Below, one piece after another: positions 1 through 5,557 of a stretch of DNA of 6,003 nucleotides. Numbering within the stretch: position 1 is the first letter of the stretch; each line of letters starts with the position of its first letter. The notes under the pieces were generated by a model. It was given only the letters and a program-made list of their open reading frames with translations, was not told where the DNA came from and did no database searches. The DNA is taken from positions 62,584-68,586 of the forward strand of contig WVZH01000069.1 of the NCBI GenBank assembly GCA_011772595.1. Reading direction: 5' to 3'. The translations under genes were made by a program, and so were the position numbers. The stretch is from Anaerolineales bacterium. GTDB lineage: Bacteria > Chloroflexota > Anaerolineae > Anaerolineales > E44-bin32.

Positions 1-690
1 GGTGTTCTATTGATCCCTGGCATCCTTCTTGTTGTTTGGAAGATCATTCAGCAACGAGCTTGGTCCCGCGCTGCGCCATTGATCTGGGTAATTGTGTTTC
101 TGGCAGTCTACGCATGGCGGCTTCCAGTCACGTACCAACATGGACGATACGTCATGCCAGTCATGGCTGTTGTGTTCATTCTGGGTTTGGAGGGTATGTT
201 CGGGTGGGTAAAACCTCGATCCACATCAACTGGGTTAAGAGTTTTATCCCAAGCCTGGATAGGTGTGGTCCCAGTGGTGGCGACGGTTTTTCTCGTGCTC
301 CGAGGTTTTCAAGCTTACGCTCAAGATGTGGCCTTCATCGAAACCGAGATGGTGAGGACGTCACGCTGGATTGCTGTCAATACGGAGCCAGATGCGATAA
401 TCGCCACGCATGACATTGGTGCGTTGGGATACTTCGGTGAAAGAGCCATGCTCGATTTGGCGGGATTAGTCTCTCCGCAGGTCATCCCCATCATACGGGA
501 TGAAAGTGCAATTGCGAGCTATCTAGATTCTGAGGGTGCGAACTACCTTATGACTTTTCCCAATTGGTACCCTCAGCTTGTGCTTCTTGCAGAGCCGGTG
601 TATGTTACAGGAGCAGAATTCAGCCCGCTCTTGGGCGGGGAGAATATGACAGTCTACCGCTGGTCTTCGGGGGGTTTGCCCCACGAGTAG
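1..690 (+). CDS. C-terminal part of a GT-C/family-39-like membrane glycosyltransferase (5' end outside window)
   Basis: The reading frame is open from base 1 and ends at TAG 688-690, giving 229 visible residues. A TTG at 10 is an in-frame codon and probably not the true start, since the frame runs off the left edge. Visible hydrophobic membrane segments lie at about residues 2-16, 26-40, 50-70 and 86-101. They are followed by a soluble C-terminal domain of about 125 residues. The fragment contains HGRY-(V)MP at about 48-53 and HDIGALGYFGER at 137-148, followed by LDLAGLVSP. This layout (last membrane helices plus an extracytoplasmic tail) is what I associate with polyprenyl-phosphate-sugar-dependent GT-C/ArnT-like or family-39 glycosyltransferases of Chloroflexota and Actinobacteria. 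The catalytic first loop, with its acidic motif, would be upstream and is not visible, so enzymatic activity is inferred. There is no evident link to the pilus genes, although a role in surface glycosylation is conceivable. Confidence 0.7.
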   Translation, partial: GVLLIPGILLVVWKIIQQRAWSRAAPLIWVIVFLAVYAWRLPVTYQHGRYVMPVMAVVFILGLEGMFGWVKPRSTSTGLRVLSQAWIGVVPVVATVFLVLRGFQAYAQDVAFIETEMVRTSRWIAVNTEPDAIIATHDIGALGYFGERAMLDLAGLVSPQVIPIIRDESAIASYLDSEGANYLMTFPNWYPQLVLLAEPVYVTGAEFSPLLGGENMTVYRWSSGGLPHE

Positions 691-703
691 TGTGTGCTAT
701 ACT
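676..703 (+). promoter_or_regulatory. Candidate extended -10 promoter of the regulator-kinase pair
   Basis: A TTGCCC hexamer (676-681) is followed after 16 bp by TATACT (698-703). TATACT is preceded by TG with one base between, making an extended -10. Transcription would begin near 709-712 and leave a leader of about 20-25 nt before the ATG at 733. The -35 box lies inside the last codons of the upstream gene. It was found by eye only. The -10 is good and the -35 matches 4 of 6. Confidence 0.5.
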
Positions 704-732
704 CGCCGATGTTAAGAATGGGTGGGTCAACT

Positions 733-1425
733 ATGGAAAGAATTCCTGTCATCATCGTTGACGATCATCCTCTCTTTCGAGAGGGAGTGCGGAACGTACT
801 TGATTCGGAAGACGACATCGAAGTCATCGCCGAGGGGACAAGTGGGGATCAAGCGCTTCAACTAGTTCGTGAAATTAAACCACGAGTTGCCCTCATTGAT
901 GTCAATCTCCCCAACATGAACGGCATGCAAGTCACACGCCAGATATCGGCCGAGCGTATGGATACGGCCGTTGTCCTTGTCACGGCATATGACGATGTTG
1001 AGCAGGTGCTCCATGCTTTCCGTGCCGGCGCTGCCGCATATTGCTCGAAGGACGTCGAAGCCGGGAAGTTGGTCGACGTGATCCGCCATGTGGCAAGGGG
1101 TTTCTATGTCGTGGGTGATCAAGTTTATGATTCGGCAGGACTGGACCAATGGCTCTCCCGAGGTGTTGAGACCGTCCGTCGTCCTCACCTTGATGGAGAC
1201 GTAGAAGCCTTCACACCACTGTCGCCACGGGAGATGGAAATTCTGCAATACGTCACGCGCGGCATGAGCAACAAAGAGATCGCTGCTCGCTTGGGTATTA
1301 GTCATCAGACCGTAAAGAACCACATGACATCCATCCTACATAAGCTGGATGTCGAAGACCGCACGCAGGCCGCAGTCTACGCCCTTCGACATGGGTGGGT
1401 GCGTCTTCAAGATACTCGAAAATAA
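733..1425 (+). CDS. NarL/LuxR-family response regulator (LiaR/DegU-like)
   Basis: This 230-residue DNA-binding response regulator is of normal length for the family. The receiver domain (about 4-120) has all canonical residues: acidic pair D10/D11, phosphoacceptor D56 in LIDVNLP, switch T84 and K106. A linker (about 123-160) leads to a LuxR/GerE helix-turn-helix at about 162-222. That domain has LSPREMEIL, then SNKEIAARLGIS and QTVKNH as the recognition region. The ATG at 733 is chosen because the receiver's first beta strand begins directly after it, GGTGG (721-725) lies 7 nt upstream, and the candidate promoter starts transcription near 710. An in-frame GTG at 694 and ATGs at 709 and 718 would add a poorly structured extension overlapping that promoter. 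The kinase gene follows 9 bp later, so it is almost certainly its partner. Its target is unknown. The flp promoter next door is the obvious candidate. Confidence 0.95.
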   Translation: MERIPVIIVDDHPLFREGVRNVLDSEDDIEVIAEGTSGDQALQLVREIKPRVALIDVNLPNMNGMQVTRQISAERMDTAVVLVTAYDDVEQVLHAFRAGAAAYCSKDVEAGKLVDVIRHVARGFYVVGDQVYDSAGLDQWLSRGVETVRRPHLDGDVEAFTPLSPREMEILQYVTRGMSNKEIAARLGISHQTVKNHMTSILHKLDVEDRTQAAVYALRHGWVRLQDTRK

Positions 1426-1434
1426 GCTGGTGCC

Positions 1435-2484
1435 ATGATGGTTGAAGCGGAAGTCGAGCAACTCAGCCCCATTGAAAGTCTTATCGAAAACACACGTCAA
1501 GAATTGGAACAGGTTCGTACGGAGTTAAAAGAAATCAGTATGCTGGTGGAGCAAAGCCAGGGTGAGGTCGAAAAACTGGTGCAAAGGAATTCCTCCATCA
1601 CTGCACATCTACATCAGATGCAAGCCCACTTTGAGACGGTTCCCAGGGAAGATATTCGCTCTTCGTACGAAGCCTTCCAGGATGCACAGCAGCGCCTCTT
1701 CACAATGCGAGGACAACTTGAGAAATTACAAAGCGATGAGACGCATCTGCAACGTTTTGTGGAGCACCTCTCAAATGTTCTCGGTGTGCTCGAGGGTGGG
1801 CCTGATATTCCATTGACCGATAAAGCTTTTGGGGGTGAATCCCTCATCGAGCAAATTATCGAAGCCCAAGAAGAGGAGCGGCGAAATATATCACGTCAGC
1901 TTCATGATGGGCCTGCTCAATCCCTTTCGAACTTTATCCTTCAAACGGAAATTGCGGTTCGTCTATTTAGCTCGGACCACGATAAGGCCAAGGAAGAGCT
2001 CACCAACCTCAAAGGCGCCGCGGCATCTACGTTTGCTCAAGTACGAGACTTTATCTTTGACCTGCGCCCCATGATGCTTGATGACCTGGGCTTAGTCCCC
2101 ACAGCCAGGAGATACATCGAAGCCTATCAAGAAAAGACAGGCGTGGAGATCAGCACAGTGGTGACCGGCACAGAACGGAGACTTGAATCACACCTCGAGG
2201 TCCTGATGTTCCGAGCTATTCAAACGCTTTTACGGAACGTTCGCGACTATGCCCAGGCTACGCAAGCCAAAGTGATGATCGATATTGGTGAACGAGAGGT
2301 AAGGGTAACCGTTGAGGATAACGGTCGTGGTTTCGACGCCGAGAGCCTCACCGAAGAAGATCGGCAAAAGTATGGCTTCGATACAATGGGTGAGCGCATC
2401 GTGCAAGTAGGGGGGGAGCTTCGGATTGATAGCGCGGCAGGCGAAGGAACTCGCATCGCTTTCTCAGTTCCGACCTCGGAATAA
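1435..2484 (+). CDS. Soluble DegS-like sensor histidine kinase (HisKA_3 + HATPase)
   Basis: This 349-residue kinase has no signal peptide or membrane segment, so it should be cytoplasmic. Residues about 8-118 are rich in Glu, Gln and Leu in heptad-like spacing and predicted coiled coil, as in the DegS sensor region. The HisKA_3 dimerisation/phosphoacceptor helix follows EEERR and contains QLHDGPAQ, with H157 the phosphorylated histidine and D158 the neighbouring acidic residue. The second helix has FDLRPMMLDDLGL (208-220). The ATPase domain has an N-box-like FRAIQTLLRN (N268), a G1 box EDNGRGFD (294-301) and a terminal GGELRIDS...GEGTR. Two departures from family style are visible: the N-box Glu is Thr264, and the usual GLGLxGMRER segment reads YGFDTMGER. 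It may still be active, or may work mainly as a phosphatase or heterodimer partner. ATGs at 1435 and 1438 are both possible starts; GGTG at 1429-1432 is the only ribosome-site-like sequence. Confidence 0.93.
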   Translation: MMVEAEVEQLSPIESLIENTRQELEQVRTELKEISMLVEQSQGEVEKLVQRNSSITAHLHQMQAHFETVPREDIRSSYEAFQDAQQRLFTMRGQLEKLQSDETHLQRFVEHLSNVLGVLEGGPDIPLTDKAFGGESLIEQIIEAQEEERRNISRQLHDGPAQSLSNFILQTEIAVRLFSSDHDKAKEELTNLKGAAASTFAQVRDFIFDLRPMMLDDLGLVPTARRYIEAYQEKTGVEISTVVTGTERRLESHLEVLMFRAIQTLLRNVRDYAQATQAKVMIDIGEREVRVTVEDNGRGFDAESLTEEDRQKYGFDTMGERIVQVGGELRIDSAAGEGTRIAFSVPTSE

Positions 2485-2590
2485 CGACACCTGAGTGCAT
2501 CCCCAATCTTTCAACAGTTAGCAACACGGTACTTCGTTTTCGGAGATGTGAATATTGCAGATACTGCTGGACCCTCTTCGATAGGAAAGA

Positions 2591-2634
2591 AGGACCATTC
2601 CGAGAGAGGGAAAGATGCATCGGAAAGAGGTCCT
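2591..2634. repeat. Nested inverted repeat upstream of the flp promoter
   Basis: AGGACC (2591-2596) pairs with GGTCCT (2629-2634). Inside it, TTCCGA (2598-2603) pairs with TCGGAA (2620-2625), leaving a central 16-nt spacer. No run of T follows, and the element ends 2 bp before the proposed -35 box. This makes an operator or transcript-folding element more likely than a terminator for the kinase gene. A competing pairing exists between CCCTCT (2572-2577) and AGAGGG (2605-2610). Confidence 0.5.
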
Positions 2635-2661
2635 ATTGAATCCACTTTGGGTAGGTCCTAT
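2628..2661. repeat. Two 9-bp direct repeats flanking the pilin promoter core
   Basis: AGGTCCTAT occurs at 2628-2636 and again at 2653-2661, 25 bp start to start. The first copy abuts the proposed -35 (2636-2641) and the second overlaps the start of the -10 (2659-2664). The core AGGWCCT is itself palindromic. Related GGACC cores lie upstream at 2569-2573 and 2592-2596. The position over the promoter suggests regulator binding sites, but no known consensus was recognised. Confidence 0.45.
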
Positions 2662-2664
2662 AAT
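2636..2664 (+). promoter_or_regulatory. Candidate sigma-70-type promoter of flp
   Basis: TTGAAT (2636-2641) and a perfect TATAAT (2659-2664) are separated by the optimal 17 bp. Initiation would fall near 2670-2672, giving an untranslated leader of about 48 nt that contains the perfect ribosome site. This is the best promoter match in the window, which suits a highly expressed structural pilin. Confidence 0.7.
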
Positions 2665-2702
2665 TTATTTTGCCTTATCAGCAAGCAGTTAAAAGCTAAA
2701 TG

Positions 2703-2713
2703 AAAGGAGGTGA
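2703..2713 (+). promoter_or_regulatory. Perfect Shine-Dalgarno sequence of flp
   Basis: AAAGGAGGTGA is a full-length match to the 16S anti-Shine-Dalgarno sequence, with AGGAGG ending 8 nt before the ATG at 2719. It is clearly stronger than the sites of the other genes here. It decides the start of a gene that is otherwise short enough to be missed. Confidence 0.85.
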
Positions 2714-2718
2714 AAGGT

Positions 2719-2865
2719 ATGTTGTACGCTCCTAAGGAAAAGGGCCAGGGTCTCGTTGAATATGCTTTGATCCTTGTCTTGATCGCTGTCGTCGTTATCG
2801 TCATTCTAGCGTTGCTCGGGCCCGCTATCGGAAACGTGTTCAGCAACATCGTCAGCAACATTTAA
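2719..2865 (+). CDS. flp: Flp-family type IVb prepilin (major pilin candidate)
   Basis: This 48-residue prepilin is the structural subunit of the Tad/Flp pilus. The leader is nine residues (MLYAPKEKG), positively charged overall, and ends in Gly9. A CpaA/TadV-type prepilin peptidase would cut between G9 and Q10. The mature N-terminus is QGLVEYALI, placing the family's conserved Glu and Tyr at mature positions 5 and 6. A single hydrophobic helix (about 16-33) follows. The tail GPAIGNVFSNIVSNI is typical of short Flp pilins; SNIVSNI is encoded by two CAGCAACAT copies 12 bp apart. Mature length would be 39 residues, at the short end for Flp. It has its own strong candidate promoter and ribosome site, and is separated from cpaB by 209 bp with a strong hairpin. 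No prepilin peptidase gene is visible in the window. Confidence 0.95.
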   Translation: MLYAPKEKGQGLVEYALILVLIAVVVIVILALLGPAIGNVFSNIVSNI

Positions 2866-2893
2866 TTTTCGTCGCTGGCGCCGAATAGGGAAC

Positions 2894-2909
2894 ATCACGA
2901 CATCGTGAT
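2894..2909. repeat. Short hairpin downstream of flp
   Basis: ATCACGA (2894-2900) is followed by its exact reverse complement TCGTGAT (2903-2909). It would fold as a 6-bp stem with a 4-nt ACAT loop. It lies 28 bp after the flp stop and 7 bp before a much stronger hairpin. It could be an mRNA-stabilising structure or a small operator. The evidence is the symmetry alone. Confidence 0.35.
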
Positions 2910-2916
2910 AAAGCCG

Positions 2917-2945
2917 TAGGAGCCCTATCCTCGATAGGGCTCCTA
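2917..2945 (+). terminator. Perfect 13-bp hairpin after flp, likely partial terminator or 3'-end stabiliser
   Basis: The left arm 2917-2929 (TAGGAGCCCTATC) and right arm 2933-2945 are exact reverse complements with a 3-nt CTC loop. It is the strongest stem-loop I found in the window. It lies 51 bp after the flp stop and about 50 bp before the proposed cpaB promoter. It lacks a following T-tract (the next bases are ACACAGAG), so it is not a classical intrinsic terminator. It may act as a U-less terminator, an attenuator, or a barrier to 3' exonucleases that stabilises flp mRNA relative to cpaBEF mRNA. Confidence 0.5.
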
Positions 2946-2995
2946 ACACAGAGTCAATCCAATTGATGGAAGTAGGATTCTTAAATTAGGGCAAC

Positions 2996-3023
2996 TTGAC
3001 TTTTAAGCCGGAACGATTAACAT
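2996..3023 (+). promoter_or_regulatory. Candidate promoter of the cpaB-cpaE-cpaF transcript
   Basis: TTGACT (2996-3001, 5 of 6) is followed after 16 bp by TAACAT (3018-3023, 4 of 6). Initiation near 3030 would leave a leader of about 45 nt before cpaB. The match is moderate. Read-through from the flp promoter is an alternative source of transcription. Confidence 0.4.
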
Positions 3024-3074
3024 ACGCGCAGTATCATGATGTTTGTTCTGAAATCCAAGTGATAAGGAGGCGCC

Positions 3075-4226
3075 ATGCGCCGCGGTCGCACTCTGATCCT
3101 ATTAGCGATAATCTTGCTCTTGGGCGTTCTTGCAGCCTATCTATTCCTACGACCGGGTGAGGAAGAACCCCCTCCGCCAGAAGTAGAAGGTGTCGCTCCA
3201 GGTCTTCCGTCGGATATGACTTTCGTCGTCGTAGCCGGACAGGATATCTCTCGAGGCGCCGTTATCCCTGAACAGGACGGTGTAGTTGTCTCACAAATGC
3301 CCGAAGACCTGGTGGTGGAGACGATGATCTCTGGACCAGATGAGGAGGCACTTAAGAATCTCGTAGTAGGACGACGGGCGCGGATGGACATCGCCCGCGG
3401 TATCTTCATCACAGAAGGCATGCTTACCGGCGATCCAGGGGATCTGCTCGGAGTGGGCTCGGATGCTTCCATGGCAATCGAGCCCGGCTTCACAGCTATC
3501 GCCATTCCATTGACACGACTTTCCGGTGTGGCATATGCGCTCAGGGCTGGGGATAGTGTCGATGTCCTTATCACTTTCTTGATGGTGGACGTCGATGCCG
3601 ATTTCCAATCCAGACTCCCGAACCAAGTTGTACCAATTATCGCACCAGGAGGGACGCCAGATTTTGCAGCACCCTATATCACTATGCTCGTCGGACTTGA
3701 GCTAGCAGATCCGGGTGCCGATCCCCTACCGCCCATGCCATATGGGAAGATCGAAACGGAGGCGGAATTGGATCAGCCCATCCACTTCGTCCCCCAAGAG
3801 CAGCAACGCCCCCGCCTTGTGACCCAGCGCTTGGTTGAAAAGGCGACGGTGTTGAATGTGGGCACTTTTTCGCTTGAAGATATCATGCCTAAACCAGTCA
3901 CGGTTCCTGAACAGGGAGAAGCTGGAGGGCAACAACAGGTTGAGGCAGTAGAAGAGGAACAGAAACCTCCTGATATCATCACTCTCATTGTCACACCACA
4001 AGACGCGTTGGCTTTGAACTGGGCACTCAAGATGGATGCGGATATGGTCCTGACATTGCGAGCTCCCGGCGACAACACGATTACCGAGACGACCAGTGTG
4101 ACATTGCAATATATATTGGATAACTACAACATCACCGTACCCACCAAACTGCCCTATGTGATCGAACCATCCGTCGACAAACCCATAGTTCCTGAATTGC
4201 CGAATGATCAAAAAAAGGGTGAGTAA
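3075..4226 (+). CDS. cpaB: Flp pilus assembly protein CpaB/RcpC (SAF domain)
   Basis: This 383-residue envelope component of the Tad pilus machine belongs to a family associated with the secretin and outer channel. Residues 6-25 form an N-terminal membrane anchor after MRRGR, with the rest extracytoplasmic. An acidic/proline linker (28-37) precedes the SAF domain at about 49-118, with VVVAGQDISRGAVI and the end motif ARGIFITEGML. The RcpC-like domain follows, with AIAIPLTRLSGVAYALRAGDSVDVL at about 141-165. A C-terminal strand pair (about 300-333) has ITLIVTPQDALAL and LTLRAPGD. A low-complexity Gln/Glu/Gly-rich stretch (about 279-299) and the region 180-250 make it longer than my expectation for CpaB (about 260-320 residues). 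AAGGAGG (3064-3070) lies 4 nt before the ATG. Two stop codons (TAA, TAG) end it in tandem, and cpaE follows after 41 bp. Confidence 0.94.
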   Translation: MRRGRTLILLAIILLLGVLAAYLFLRPGEEEPPPPEVEGVAPGLPSDMTFVVVAGQDISRGAVIPEQDGVVVSQMPEDLVVETMISGPDEEALKNLVVGRRARMDIARGIFITEGMLTGDPGDLLGVGSDASMAIEPGFTAIAIPLTRLSGVAYALRAGDSVDVLITFLMVDVDADFQSRLPNQVVPIIAPGGTPDFAAPYITMLVGLELADPGADPLPPMPYGKIETEAELDQPIHFVPQEQQRPRLVTQRLVEKATVLNVGTFSLEDIMPKPVTVPEQGEAGGQQQVEAVEEEQKPPDIITLIVTPQDALALNWALKMDADMVLTLRAPGDNTITETTSVTLQYILDNYNITVPTKLPYVIEPSVDKPIVPELPNDQKKGE

Positions 4227-4267
4227 TAGTACAATTAGGTATGTCCGTTGGTTATTGGGAGGGTTGA

Positions 4268-5488
4268 ATGTCTGAAAGCGCGGAAAATAACATCCGCGTC
4301 CTGATTGTAGATGATATTGCGGAAACACGTGAAAACATCCGTAAGTTGCTGCAATTCGAATCGGACATCGAGGTCGTGGGCGCAGCGCGCACGGGTGAGG
4401 AGGCGATTGCGTTAGCAAGCGAATCCGAGCCAGATGTCGTCCTGATGGACATCAACATGCCGGATATGGACGGCATCTCAGCGACGGAAGCGCTGCTGAA
4501 GGACGTACCCTACGCTCAGATCGTTATTCTTTCTGTCCAGAGCGAAGCCGACTATATGCGCCGCGCAATGCTCGCCGGCGCAAGAGATTTCATCGCTAAA
4601 CCGCCCTCTGGAGACGAATTAATCGCAACGATTCGTTCGCTCTCCAGTCGAGCCCGAGAGCAGAAGAAGTCGTTAGAACGGCCTTTACCGCAGGTGGCTA
4701 AGCCACAACCCGGCTTGGGATATGCGCTGCCGGAAGGCAAACTAATTTCTCTCTACAGTGCGAAGGGCGGTGTTGGTTGTACGGTACTGGCAACTAATCT
4801 TGCGGTTGGATTGCACACAGACGAAACACCAGCGGTTTTGGTCGATGCATCATTACAATTTGGAGATATTGCCGTCTCTCTAAACCTACAAGCTAAGTTT
4901 AGTATCGCCGATGTGTCCTCCAGAACCGAAGAGATAGATCCGGAATTTATCGAGGACGTGTTACTCAATCACGAGAGTGGTCTCAAGATCCTTGCAGCTC
5001 CGCCGCGACCAGAAATGGCAGACGAGGTACATGCAGACCAAGTTCGTAAGGTTTTGGCGCATTTACGTCGCCAATTCGCATACGTGATCGTGGACACGAG
5101 CTCGAATATGGATGACATCGCGCTTGCCGTTTTGGATTTAGCCGATGTTCTTGTGATGGTGGCAGCGCCGGAGATTCCTTCCATCAAGGATGCGCGCCTG
5201 TTGTTCGATTTGCTATCGGTTCTGGAATTTCCGAAGGAACGTGTCTTCTTCATTCTAAACAAGATGGATCGCAAATCTGGTATTACGCCCGACGCCATCG
5301 AGGAAAACTTGAGTTGCACTGTACACGGGGTCATCCCGTTTGATGAGAAATCCGTCTCCGCATCTGTGAATCGGGGCGTCCCCGTCTTGCTCTCGGACCG
5401 GAGTTCTGTAGCAGCAAAAAGCATCTTTGAAATTCTGGGAGCACTCAAGGCACAGCTCGTGAGCTACGAGAAGGTTGTTGAGGAATAA
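4268..5488 (+). CDS. cpaE: Receiver-ParA fusion, pilus assembly protein CpaE/TadZ
   Basis: This 406-residue protein probably localises the Tad machine at the membrane or pole. An N-terminal CheY-like receiver (about 8-125) has D15/D16, phosphoacceptor D61 in LMDINMPDMDG, S89 and K111, so phosphorylation is chemically possible. A Pro/Gln-rich linker (about 126-155) joins it to a MinD/ParA-type ATPase domain (about 158-397). The deviant Walker A reads SAKGGVGCT (164-172): signature Lys166 is kept, but the P-loop Lys is Cys171. Loss of that Lys is common in TadZ/CpaE proteins. The next motif is LVDASLQFGD (191-200), where Ser195 replaces the acidic residue I would expect (LVDLDLQFGD). Walker-B-like YVIVDTSS has D276. 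GGGAGGG (4257-4263) lies 4 nt before the ATG. It sits between cpaB and cpaF, the usual Tad order. Partners are expected to be CpaF and the inner-membrane platform. Confidence 0.95.
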   Translation: MSESAENNIRVLIVDDIAETRENIRKLLQFESDIEVVGAARTGEEAIALASESEPDVVLMDINMPDMDGISATEALLKDVPYAQIVILSVQSEADYMRRAMLAGARDFIAKPPSGDELIATIRSLSSRAREQKKSLERPLPQVAKPQPGLGYALPEGKLISLYSAKGGVGCTVLATNLAVGLHTDETPAVLVDASLQFGDIAVSLNLQAKFSIADVSSRTEEIDPEFIEDVLLNHESGLKILAAPPRPEMADEVHADQVRKVLAHLRRQFAYVIVDTSSNMDDIALAVLDLADVLVMVAAPEIPSIKDARLLFDLLSVLEFPKERVFFILNKMDRKSGITPDAIEENLSCTVHGVIPFDEKSVSASVNRGVPVLLSDRSSVAAKSIFEILGALKAQLVSYEKVVEE

Positions 5489-5544
5489 CGTCAGGGCTAG
5501 TTTGGAAAATAGCTCAGCGGGAATTTGGGAAGGATGAGTTGATT

Positions 5545-5551
5545 AGGAGAG
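5545..5551 (+). promoter_or_regulatory. Ribosome-binding site that fixes a GTG start for cpaF
   Basis: AGGAG (5545-5549) ends 8 nt before GTG 5558. The overlapping ATG at 5556-5558 is in another frame and reaches a stop after four codons. The next in-frame start-like codon, TTG 5564, is spaced too far. The GTG is therefore preferred. Confidence 0.65.
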
Positions 5552-5557
5552 TGAAAT

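Noticed and set aside
624..639. CCCGC/GCGGG inverted repeat in the first gene
   Set aside because: A 5-bp stem inside coding sequence, explained by codons for Pro-Leu-Leu-Gly-Gly.
671..682. GGGG-TTTG-CCCC as a terminator at the end of the first gene
   Set aside because: The stem is only 4 bp, lies within the coding end, has no T-tract, and overlaps the -35 of a better supported promoter.
718..1400. The 10-mer ATGGGTGGGT at 718-727 and 1391-1400, upstream of the regulator and the kinase starts
   Set aside because: The second copy encodes His-Gly-Trp-Val of the regulator's conserved C-terminus and sits 35 bp from the kinase start. A shared control function is not supported.
2542..2559. GG...TTGCAG resembling a sigma-54 promoter
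   Set aside because: The GG and GC are 15 bp apart instead of the required 12, and the flanking consensus is absent.
2615..2692. A 25-codon ATG frame upstream of flp with a GAGG 6 nt before it, possibly a leader peptide
   Set aside because: It contains the likely -35 and -10 of flp, so it would lie mostly outside the flp transcript. Its product (MHRKEVLLNPLW...) resembles nothing I know.
3726..4418. Long minus-strand open frame of 230 codons across cpaB and the start of cpaE, and other antisense frames
   Set aside because: They lie opposite well-supported Tad genes, lack recognisable domains and ribosome sites, and have compositions expected of antisense shadows.
5489..5557. TAGCTCAGCGG near 5507, resembling a tRNA D-arm
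   Set aside because: There is no acceptor stem, anticodon arm or GTTCRA T-loop at the right distances, and the gap is too short for a tRNA before cpaF.
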